Positions 31,127 to 64,000 of a stretch of DNA of 64,000 bases are shown here, piece by piece. Source of the stretch: Sternotherus odoratus (taxonomy: Eukaryota > Chordata > Testudines > Kinosternidae); the NCBI GenBank assembly GCA_032164245.1, contig JAVMKO010000010.1, forward strand, positions 46,088,848 to 46,152,847, written 5' to 3'. The notes beneath the pieces were generated by a model. It did no database searches. It saw nothing but the letters and a program-made list of their open reading frames with translations, and was not told where the DNA came from. Numbering within the stretch: the first letter of the stretch is position 1; the number at the start of each line of letters is the position of its first letter. The position numbers and the translations under genes were made by a program.

Positions 31127-34100
31127 GTAATACCCCCCCTCTGGTGGCAGCGCCCCCTGCTGCCGCCTCCTCTGGCGAGGCCTGTGCTTCGGGGGGCGGG
31201 GACTGCCAGCCCCCAAAGCCCGCCTCCTGGGGCAGAGCAACCAATCAGAAACTGGGGGGAAGCTGGCCTCAGGGGCCTGCTACAGGTGGGGCTCATGCCA
31301 TGGCCTGAGTCACCTCCCCCTAGGCCACCTGTGCGAACCCCGAGTGGGGGTGGGCTGGCGCCTCACGGCCTGTGTGCCCCACAGGTGAACAGCCGGAAGT
31401 ACCCGAAGCTGAAGGAGGTGGACGACGTGCTGGGCGGCGCTGCGGCGTGGGAGAATGTGGACTCCACGCCAGGTGAGCGTCGCCCGGGGGGCTCCGCTGG
31501 TGAGGCCTTGTCCTCCCTGCGGGGCACATGGGGCCCTCTGGGCATGGCGGGGAGGATGAGGGACAAGCTGAGCCAGGGAACGGCTCCCAGCCTCCCTTCT
31601 GTACAAGAACGGCCCTACCGGGCCAGGCCGATGGTCCCTCTAGCCCAGGATCCTGAGTTCTGATAGTGGCCAGTGCCAGGTACTTCAGAGGGAGTGAACA
31701 GAACAGGGCAGTTATCAAGTGATCCATCCCAGCTTCGGGCAGTCACAGTCTAGTGTCATTCTGAGAATGGGGTTGTGTCCCTGCCCATCTTGCTGAATAG
31801 CCATTGATGGACCTGTCCTCCATGAATGTAACTCTTTTTTTGAAACCCCTTATAGTTTTGGCCTTCACACCATCCCCTGGTATGAGTTCCACAGGTTGAC
31901 TATGTTATATGAAGAAACGCTCCCTTTTTTTCTAATCCTGCTGTCTAGGCGACTCCTAGTTCTTGTGTTATGAGCAGGCCCTCAGAGATCTAAAGAGGTG
32001 CAGGCCACTTCCTGTTTTTGAGGCTCCTAGCCATAATATATATTAATTAATTAAAAAAAAGACACAATAAAATAAAACACAGAGGGGAACTTAGGAACTC
32101 TAGACTTAGGTTCAAAGTTATAAAAGACAGGAATAAACCTCCCTCTAGCAAAGTGAAAATTCACAAGATAAAACAAAAGATAACCTAACACTCCTTGCCT
32201 GGCTTTTACTTACTATTTTTGTAATGTGAAAGACTTGTTAAGGATGGGTTGGAGGAAATTGATTTCTGTCCGATCCCTCTTAGTCCCAAGAGCGAACACA
32301 CACAAAAACAAAGAGCACAAACTAAGCCTCCACCCCACTTCCCACATTTGAAAGTATCGTCTTTCCCCATTGGTTCTTTTGGTCAGGTGCCAACCAGATT
32401 AACTGAGTTTCTTAACCCCTTACAGGTAAGGAGGAATTCTTTCAACATGCACTTGATCCAGCACCAGCCACTAGTAGTGATTTGTTTATATAATCAGTTG
32501 ATCTGAGAGGACACATATCACGGTCTAATCTTGTGCCATCAGAACCAATATATTTTTATTAATATTTATGAACATTTTAAACTCTTCAATATGACAAAAT
32601 CTATATCAGTAAACAAAAAAAAAAAAGATGTCTTTTACCAAATTACATCTCTTATTTGCTTAAATTTGCAGCTCTAAGTTGAGAGTGTGTGTCACATTTT
32701 GGTATGATAGGGATGTGCATAAAAACAAGTTGTGGAACTTATCAAATGCCAAAAAATTAGTAAGTATCTAAATTTGAGGTCCCTTTTGAGCTTGTGGCCC
32801 AGGCCAAATGGCTCCCCTGGACTCCCACTCTGATTGACCCTGGTTATAAGGAGTAAATAACACTTCCTTATTCACTTTCTCTACATCGGCCATGATTTTA
32901 TAGGCCTTTATCATATCCCCTCTTAGTTATTCTTTTCCTATTTTAATATATCTCTGAGATACAGTGACCAGAATTTCACACTATATTCAAGATGTAGGTG
33001 TACTGTGGATTTATATAGTGGTATATAAAGCCGTGGTTCTCATGGGAGATTTCAGTCATCCTGATATCTGCTGGGAGAGCAATACAGCGGTGCACAGACA
33101 ATCCAGGAAGTTTTTGGAAAGTGTAGGGGACAATTTCTTAGTGCAAGTGCTGCAGGAACCAACTAGGGTCAGAGCTTTTCTTGACCTGCTGCTCACAAAC
33201 CGTGAAGAGTTAGTAGGGGATGCAAAAGTGGATGGGAACCTGGGAGGCAGTGACCATGAGATGGTTGAGTTCAGGATCCTGACACAGGGGAAAAAAGGAG
33301 AGCAGTAGAATACAGACCCTGGACTTCAGAAAAGCAGACTTTGACTCCCTCAGGGAACTCATGGGCAGGATCCCCTGGGAGATGAACATGAAGGAGAAAG
33401 GAGTCCAGGAGAGCTGGCTGTATTTTGAAGAATCCTTATTGAGGTTGCAGGAACAAACCATCCCGATGTGTAGAAAGAACAGTAAATATGGCAGGCAACC
33501 AGCTTGGTTGAACAGTGAAATCCTTGCTGATCTTAAATGCAAAAAAGAAGCTTACAAGAAGTGGAAGATTGGGCAAATGACCAGGGAGGAATATAAAAGT
33601 ATTGCTCAGGCATGCAGGAGTGAAATCAGGAAGGCTAACTCACACTTGGAGTTGCAGCTAGCAAGAGATGTTAAGGGTAACAAGAAGGGTTTCTTTAGGT
33701 ATGTTAGCAACAAGAAAAAAGTCAAGGAAAGTGTGGGCCCCTTACTGAATGAGGGAGGCAATCTAGTGACAGAGGATGTGGAATAAGCAAATGTACTCAA
33801 TGCTTTTTTTTGCCTCTGTCTTCATGAACAAGGTCAGCTCCCAGACTCCTGCACTGGGCAGCACAGCAAGGGGAGGAGGTGACCAACCCTCTGAAAAAAG
33901 AAGTGGTTCAGGAATATTTAGAAAAGCTGGACGAGCACAAGTCCATGGGGCTGGATGCGCTGCATCCGAGGGTGCTAAAGGAGTTGGCTGATGTAATTGC
34001 AGAGCCATTGGCCATTATCTTTGAAAACTCATGGCGATCGGGGGAGGTCCCGGATGACTGGAAAAAGGCTAATGTAGTACCCATCTTTAAAAAAGGGAAG

Positions 34101-36405
34101 AAGAAGGATCCAGGGAACTACAGGCCAGTCAGCCTCACCTCAGTGCCTGGAAAAATCATGGAGCAGGTCCTCAAGGAATCAATCCTTAAGCACTTAGAGG
34201 AGAGGAAAGTGATCAGGAACAGTCAGCATGGATTCACTAAGGGCAAATCATGCCTGACCTAATTGCCTTCTATGATGAGATAACTGGCTCTGTGGATGAG
34301 GGGAAAGCAGTGGATGTGTTGTTCCTTGACTTTAGCAAAGCTTTTGATATGGTCTCCCACAATATTCTTGCCAGCAAGTTAAAGAAGTATGGGCTGGATG
34401 AATGGACCATAAGGTGGATAGAAAGCTGCCTGGATCATCGGGCTCAATGGGTAGTGATCAATGGCTCCATGTCTAGTTGGCAGCCAGTATCGAGCGGAGT
34501 GCCCCAAGGGTCAGTCCTGGGGCTGGTTTTATTCAATATCTTTATCAGTGATCTGGAGGATGGTGTGGACTGCACCCTCAGCAAGTTTGCAAATGACACT
34601 AAATTGGGAGGAGTGGTAGATACACTGGAGGGTAGGGATAGGATACAGAGGGACCTAGACAAATTAGAGAACTCAGCCAAAAGAAATTTGATGAGGTTCA
34701 ACAAGGAGAAGTGCAGAGTCCTGCACTTAGGACGGAAGAATCCCATGCACTGCTACAGACTAGGGACCGAATGGCTAGGCAGCAGTTCTGCAGAAAAGGA
34801 CCTAGGGATTACAGTGGATGAGAAGCTGGATATGAGTCAACAGTGTGCCCTTGTTGCCAAGAAGGCTAATGGCATTTTGGGCTGTATAAGTAGGGGCATT
34901 GCCAGCAGATCGAGGGATGTGATAGTTCCCCTCTATTCGGCATTGGTGAGGCCTCATCTGGAGTACTGTGTCCAATTTTGGGGCCCACGCTACAAGGAGG
35001 ATGTGGAAAAATTGGAGAGTCCAGAGAAGGGCAACAAAAATGATTAGGGGCCTGGAGTGCATGACTTATGAGGAGAGGCTGAGAAAACTGGGATTGCTTA
35101 GTCTACAGAAGAGAAGACTGAGGGGAGATTTGATAGCTGCTTTCAACTACCTGAAAGGGGGTTCTAAAGAGGATGGATCTAGACTGTTCTCAGTGGTAGC
35201 AGATGACCGAACAAGGAGTAATGGTCTCAAGTTGCAGTTGGGAAGGTTTAGATTGGATATTAGGAAAAACTTTTTCACTAGGAGGGTGGTCAAGCATTGG
35301 AATGGGTTACCTAGGGAGGTGGTAGAATCACCTTCCTTAGAGATTTTTAAGGTCAGGCTTGATAAAACCCTGGCTGGAATGATTTAGTTGGGGATTGGTC
35401 CTGCTTTGAGCAGGGGGTTGGACTAGATTACCTCCAGAGGTCCCTTCCAACCCTAATATTCTATTATTCTATTTTGTCTTATTGTCTCTCTCTTTCCTAC
35501 TGGTTCCAAACATCTTGTTTGTGGTTTTGACTGCTGCTGCACAATGAGTGGATGTTTTCAGAGAACTATTCACAATGACTCCAAGATCTCTTTCTTGAGT
35601 GGTAACAGCTAATTCAGATCCTATCATTTTGTATATCTAGTTGGGATTATGTTGTCCAATGTGCAGTACTTTGCATATCATCAACATTGAATTTAACTGG
35701 CCATTTTGTCACCCACTGCTGAGAGATCCCCTTGTAACTCACTGCAGTGTGCTTTGGACTTAATTTTGTATCATTTGCAAATTTTGCCACCTCACTGTTG
35801 ACCCCTTTTTCCAAATAATTTATAAATATATTGAACAGCATATTCTGGGTTGCTTACTTGCATGGAGCTGTTGCCATTTCTGTGCTTGCATTTCCCTGCT
35901 CCCATTGGGATCTGTCCCCTACCCTGCAAGATTTTGGCCTGGGAAAGAAGTGGCTTCTGGCTCTGCCTTTCAGTGGCTATGAGAGCAGCATTAGTGCTCC
36001 CCCAATCTTAGAAACCAGGTAGTCCCCAGCATGTTAAATCCAGTGGCATTAGGGAGTGTTCTCTAGGACAGTGGCCAGAGTTGCTGATCTGCCCCTGAAG
36101 GCCCTTTAAGTTCTCCCATCATGTAAAAAGAGAGCCAGTGGACATTTTGAAATAGCTCTTGAATGAATTGTGGAAGGCTGAATTCTAGAGCTGTTCTATT
36201 TGAAGGCTAGAAGTGAGCTCCCCTGGCAGAACAAAGAATTGCTGTACTCACTGTAGTTCTTCTGGTGTCTTTTGCAGAGCCGTGTCCCAAGTGTGAGCAT
36301 CCTCGTGCCTACTTCATGCAGATTCAGACCAGATCAGCTGATGAGCCCATGACCACCTTCTATAAGTGTTGTAATGCCCAGTGTGGCCACAGGTGGAGGG
36401 ACTAA
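31016..36405 (+). CDS. POLR3K: POLR3K, RNA polymerase III subunit RPC10 (C11)
   Basis: TFIIS-like subunit of RNA polymerase III that supports RNA 3'-end cleavage, termination and reinitiation in the nucleus. Exons 31016-31126, 31385-31472 and 36278-36405 splice to 327 bp: 108 aa plus TAA, the length of the human protein. The N-terminal zinc ribbon has C5, C8, C25, C28 ([10 protein letters not shown] ... [11 protein letters not shown]). The C-terminal ribbon has C69, C72, C97, C102, and the catalytic acidic pair D88-E89 in [13 protein letters not shown]. The middle segment is [20 protein letters not shown]. Divergent from SNRNP25 and convergent with GTF3C1. Intron 2 (4.8 kb) is filled by nested CR1 elements. 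Confidence 0.98.
31385..31472 (+). CDS. POLR3K: POLR3K exon 2, linker
   Basis: Encodes [20 protein letters not shown] and AWENVDSTP; acceptor ccccacag, donor gtgagc. Confidence 0.97.
31602..31978 (-). mobile_element. Old CR1, segment 1 (3' end)
   Basis: tacaagaacggccctaccgg and gcccaggatcctgag mark an inverted CR1 3' end. The copy breaks off after agttcttgtgttatgagcag and continues at 32827. Confidence 0.7.
31979..32826. repeat. Unidentified insertion inside old CR1
   Basis: 848 bp of AT-rich sequence separating two adjacent segments of one CR1 copy, so it was probably inserted later. Contains tataattaattaatt-like and poly-A stretches; I cannot name the family. Confidence 0.4.
32827..33019 (-). 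mobile_element. Old CR1, segment 2
   Basis: Continues segment 1 (aataacacttccttattcac ... tatattcaagatgtaggtg). Ends at tatagtggtata, where a younger CR1 interrupts it. Confidence 0.7.
33020..35473 (+). mobile_element. CR1 LINE, 5'-truncated, frame-broken
   Basis: Sense to POLR3K, in intron 2. Begins in the endonuclease C-terminus ([13 protein letters not shown] ... [10 protein letters not shown]), then the reverse transcriptase in frames 33361-33786, 33879-34262, 34250-35047 and 34968-35387. Marker residues include [29 protein letters not shown] and [11 protein letters not shown], and [10 protein letters not shown] where the usual FADD box reads FAND. The 3' end ccttccaaccctaatattct is intact. 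Frameshifts and the D-to-N change in the box make it inactive. Confidence 0.93.
35474..35850 (-). mobile_element. Old CR1, segment 3
   Basis: Resumes where segment 2 stopped (tgtcttattgtctctctctt ... gactccaagatctctttctt) and runs to aaatatattgaacagca. Together with segments 1 and 2 it forms one old antisense CR1 split by two insertions. Confidence 0.75.
36278..36405 (+). CDS. POLR3K: POLR3K exon 3, TFIIS-like zinc ribbon
   Basis: Encodes [32 protein letters not shown] and QCGHRWRD then TAA. Acceptor ttttgcag. Confidence 0.98.
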
Positions 36406-36809
36406 TTTTTGCTTCAGATTTAATTTCTTTTGTATTGTTTTTGCTGTTTGTTTGAAACTCCCCAGCTTGGTTGTATGAAAGATGGTAACATGTAAATAAG
36501 TGTTCCTGGTTCCAGCTGTTGCATGATGTTAAATTAACACTTGGTGCTGCTAGTGCAGGCATTCACCATCATCTGATGGTGAAGGTTATGCATATACGGC
36601 ACATTTTCCTGATGGCAAACAGTTAGAACAAAGAACTGCCTCTGTTTAGAGATTATATGCAAAAATCTATTTATTCATCAGTTTCCACTGCAACACTGCC
36701 CTTTTATAGGGATGCATTAAGTTATTGTTTATTATTAACCACAGCTGTGATCTAAGATTACAGGCTAAGAAATGGCAGGAATGGCCAATATCTAGATGGG
36801 AAATAGCCA

Positions 36810-36815
36810 AATAAA
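36810..36815 (+). terminator. POLR3K: POLR3K polyadenylation signal (candidate)
   Basis: AATAAA about 405 bases after the stop codon; a second AATAAA lies near 36966. The 3' UTR otherwise shows no repeats. Confidence 0.5.
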
Positions 36816-37499
36816 ATCTTTAAGTCGTACTATTGCTTCAGTGGGTGAAGCTTTCCCTGGATCAGTACTGAACTCACAGGACTGGGGCCCAATTGTACTA
36901 TGCTCTGCACAGAAACCTAAAAAAGGCTGTCCCCTTGCCCTACATTGCTTATGAATGAAAGAAAAAATAAAGACAGGAGAAAGTTGAGGGAAAAGAGATG
37001 CAGTGTACAAGGAGCATGATCAGTGATGGAGAGGAATTGTATTTTAGTTTTGTGTTTCAATATTTAACTCCTGTCCCTGGATGGTATAAGGCCCGTGTGT
37101 GAATGGAGATGGCTTCTGTCTCCTAAGACCTAAAACCAAGGTCCTGACTGCTGGACACGAAGGATACCACAGTACTTTTTTCAGGCTTATTTTAAACAGA
37201 GCACCTCCGGCATGTTGAATGTGTTTTGAAAAAGACCTGCAGTCTGAACACTTCAGTTACGTGCTGATCTCCAAAGACACTCAACATGCTCATTGTTTAC
37301 AGGCATAGCTGCCTCACAAGCTGGAAAATTTTAAAGCCGGGGATGCTCCGTTATAAGGACGGTGCCCTGACAATGAGGTAACTAATTGCACGATCACATA
37401 CTGTTGATTCATTCAGTGCACCAAGATGGCGTTTTCTCCCTATTGTTCAATGTGTGGCTCCTGCCTTATTTACTGCACACTATTCAGACCTGCTCTGAA

Positions 37500-37920
37500 G
37501 AGCAAATTAATTTATTTTCACACCACCCCTGTGAGGTAAGGGGATGGAATTATCCCAATTTTGGAGATAGGGAACTGAGGCACAGAAGTGAAGATAACAT
37601 TTTGGATACCCAATTTAAGGTTCCCTACAACCAATTTTTCAGAGCACTTAACATTCTGTGGCATGTCATATGTTCAAAGCACGGTTCCCATCGACTTCCA
37701 TTACAACTATGAGTGCTCAGCTCTTCCTCAAATCAGGACTCAGGCTGTCTTGTCAGACCCCCAGAAAGGGAGGAACACAATTGGTGACCAGCTGTAAAAA
37801 GTCTGGTTTAAGTGATTTGCTCAGCATCAGACAGACATGGCATAGGCAGGGGTAGAATCCATTCCTTCAGGGCAGAATTAACTTGTCTTAATCATGAGGC
37901 CATCCTGTCTCTTCCTGAAG
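37500..37920 (+). repeat. MIR-like SINE, interrupted
   Basis: ggagatagggaactgaggca (about 37563) and taagtgatttgctcagc (about 37808) are two neighbouring parts of the MIR/CORE-SINE consensus, separated here by about 200 bp of other sequence. Confidence 0.5.
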
Positions 37921-39206
37921 ACCCCGGCCTCATTCATTCCACACCTTCCAACCTTCAGGAACAAATGAGGCAGGAGTCCTGTGGACAACAGCCTCAGTCT
38001 CTGCTTTATCCCCAGTGTAATTCCATGTTTTGCAGAACGAGACAGGATTTTTGTGTTTTTCATTAAATATGGTGATGATGTAATTAAGGTTGCACAGACA
38101 TCCTTAATTCTGGTAGTTCGTAGTTTGAGTGTTTGACTTTGCAAGATTAGTAACATTCTTTTACCACAGATTGTGTAATATTCTAGATTTAAAAAAAAAG
38201 CAAACTGAAAAAATCTAATGAATTGTGTTTATTATACACTGTGTTAGTTACTAATTAGTGAAACATCTGTAATACTCCTGGGTTCAGTGTGGTCTGACAA
38301 AGCATAGGCTACTGTGGAGGGTAACGGATCACCAGTTCCTCCTACAGTGCAGAGGCTGGGTCAATTGCATTGCTGTAAGGACTCCATTTTCTATGGCTCC
38401 TGTCTCTGGTGTAGCTCAGGACTTCTTGGAGGCACAGGAACTGGTGAAAGGTTGTAGGGGAAAAGATGAAAGTACCGCTTGCCTAGATGTCGGCCTCCTG
38501 GTCCTCAAACCAACTAAAGAGGTAGAAGCCTGTGTGCCTGCAGCTGGAGCAGCAAAATTCTAGTCCCTGCTCACCATGACTGTATTTACGTATGTGCATA
38601 TATGTATGTATGTATGTATGTGCATGTTATACAATAGTTGCGTGAGAGATTTCTGATAGTAAAGGAGCTTTTTAATCTGGTGACAAAGTCAGAATACGAT
38701 CCAATGGCTGGAATTCAGTATAGTTCAAACTGGAAGAAGCAGTTAAAACAGCAAGGGTAGTTAACTACTGGGACAAATACCAAGATCTGTCTAAGATATG
38801 CTCTACTTCAACCAAAAGTCTGTTGAAAAGGGCTTGATATAGGAATCACTGAATGAAATTCTATGACCTATGGTCAACCCAAATTTTCATAATCTCATCT
38901 GGTTTTACACTCTATGAAATAACCTTACTTCATTTGCATCCTACGCTAAGTAGAATCTGACAGTCATGTTAACCATGCCTTTTGGATGAAGAGATCTTTG
39001 ATCATGTACAACACTAAAGCTTCTGATGTGAATTTGAGAAATCAAATCCAGGCACAGAAGTTTGGATACAAAGTCATGTCCTAAGCTGATGCAGTTTCCC
39101 TCTTCTAGGAGGTGCTGTCATTGTTTGAAGACTGTTATCCTACATGACCACACAATCTTAATGTTTGCTTTACAACAGGCCTGAAGTAATTCCCAATCAA
39201 ACAAAA
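37921..39206. other. POLR3K-GTF3C1 intergenic
   Basis: AT-rich sequence between the convergent genes, with a short TATG microsatellite at about 38598-38625. No gene or RNA recognised. Confidence 0.45.
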
Positions 39207-39212
39207 TTTATT
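39207..39212 (-). terminator. GTF3C1: GTF3C1 polyadenylation signal (candidate)
   Basis: TTTATT on the plus strand is AATAAA on the minus strand, about 120 bases after the GTF3C1 stop. Confidence 0.55.
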
Positions 39213-39332
39213 TAACAAAACATGACAAAATGACAGGCAGAGCACAAGTTACAGGACACACCAGAAGTTTCACCTCCATGAGCATTCACCAACGGAGGCT
39301 GGACAAACAAGCATGACGCAGCATACCATCTC

Positions 39333-63306
<23,974 letters not shown>

Positions 63307-63732
63307 CTGCAACAAATAAGTGTGAAAGTGTTCATAATTCAGTGTGGGTCATAATTCACAACTGGATGGGTCAGAAAACATGCACACAACCACTCATTTG
63401 GTTTGCAGTCTCTATTCACCCTGGAGTACAGTATCTATGTTGCTGGCTGCGAAAGTCTGCCTACTGATCACACATGCCAATATCTTCAGTGCAACTAACC
63501 ACAACTACCATATCTTCATCTAAGACCTAAGTTCACTTTTGTAGGAAAAACTTCTCCATAGTGTGAGCATGCTACCATATAGGAATAAGGGAACTGGGTA
63601 TAACAGGGTCCCATCAGCTCATCATCTCTTGGGAAAGAAAAGTAGATCTCTGTCTGGATGGAAGGGGAGATGGGAGTCTGAAATGATGCATATCTCTAAA
63701 AGTCTAGTCGTAACTCTGTCAGTCCCAGGATA

Positions 63733-64000
63733 TTAGAGAGATAAGGTGGGTGAGGTAATATCTTTAACTGAACCAATGTCTGTTGGTGAGCGAGACAATC
63801 TTTCATGCTTAAACACAGCTCTTCTTCAGGGCTGCAAAACATACTCGGAGTGTCACAGCTAAATACAAGGTGGAACAGACTGTTTAGCGTAAGTAGTTAA
63901 TGGACTTGAAGAAGAGCTCTGTATAAGCTTGAAAGCTTGTCTCTCTCACCAGCAGAAGTTGCTCCAATTACAGATACAATTATCCACCTTGTCTCTCTAG
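63733..64000. mobile_element. Palindromic Tc1/mariner-like MITE
   Basis: Long inverted repeats of about 95 bp: ttagagagataaggtggg ... cacagctcttcttcagg on the left and, inverted, acttgaagaagagctctgta ... ccaccttgtctctctag up to the window end. The family is common in turtles. The right boundary may lie just past 64000. Confidence 0.75.

Larger units (their letters stand above)
30690..31560. other. CpG island over divergent promoters
   Basis: CpG-dense sequence covering SNRNP25 exon 1, the inter-gene promoter and POLR3K exons 1-2. Density falls sharply on both sides. Judged by eye, not computed. Confidence 0.75.

Noticed and set aside
31016..31663. 215-codon open frame from the POLR3K ATG
   Set aside because: It is exon 1 plus read-through of introns 1 and 2; the spliced 108-aa product matches the family exactly.
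38598..38625. TATG microsatellite as a notable repeat
   Set aside because: Fewer than seven imperfect units; ordinary.

Overview
The window is vertebrate nuclear DNA. Its genes are split by many GT-AG introns, and the space between exons is filled with CR1 LINEs, tRNA-derived SINEs that end in a CR1-like tail, hAT, Tc1/mariner and Harbinger-type DNA elements, and one Helitron. CR1 dominance with this SINE type suggests a non-avian reptile, most likely a turtle. The species call is inference. The gene calls rest on spliced exons with matching phases, apart from one GTF3C1 junction described below.

Four genes are present. (1) RHBDF1 (iRhom1), + strand, 1-21269: the C-terminal 594 codons in 13 exons; the start lies left of the window. 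(2) SNRNP25 (U11/U12 snRNP 25 kDa protein), - strand, 30914-25343: complete, 5 exons, 147 aa. (3) POLR3K (RNA polymerase III subunit RPC10), + strand, 31016-36405: complete, 3 exons, 108 aa. (4) GTF3C1 (TFIIIC 220 kDa subunit), - strand, 63306-39333: the last 11 recognised exons, about 815 codons; the 5' part lies right of the window. RHBDF1-SNRNP25-POLR3K keep the order and orientation known beside the alpha-globin cluster on human 16p13.3. SNRNP25 and POLR3K are head to head, with 101 bp between start codons in a CpG-rich, TATA-less promoter. POLR3K and GTF3C1 are tail to tail about 2.9 kb apart, so a Pol III subunit adjoins a TFIIIC subunit.

Layout: 1-21 kb RHBDF1 exons, with an antisense CR1, a G-rich degenerate repeat and a 741-bp hAT element with a near-perfect 8-bp target duplication in the long intron; 21.3-25.3 kb RHBDF1 3' UTR and intergenic DNA with an exact 78-bp duplication; 25.3-30.9 kb SNRNP25; 31.0-36.4 kb POLR3K, whose second intron holds a CR1 inserted into an older CR1; 36.4-39.3 kb intergenic; 39.3-63.3 kb GTF3C1 with large repeat-rich introns; 63.7-64 kb a palindromic MITE.

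The most unusual non-genic structures lie in GTF3C1 introns. One is a 1289-bp element (53458-54746) with identical 24-bp terminal inverted repeats and a TA duplication, built of three consecutive fold-backs, the middle one with two 500-bp GC-rich arms. Another is a 768-bp Helitron (51482-52249) with textbook ends and a GC-rich interior. A third is a 5'-truncated CR1 with an unbroken 592-codon reverse-transcriptase frame (59096-60874). No new protein-coding system is evident.
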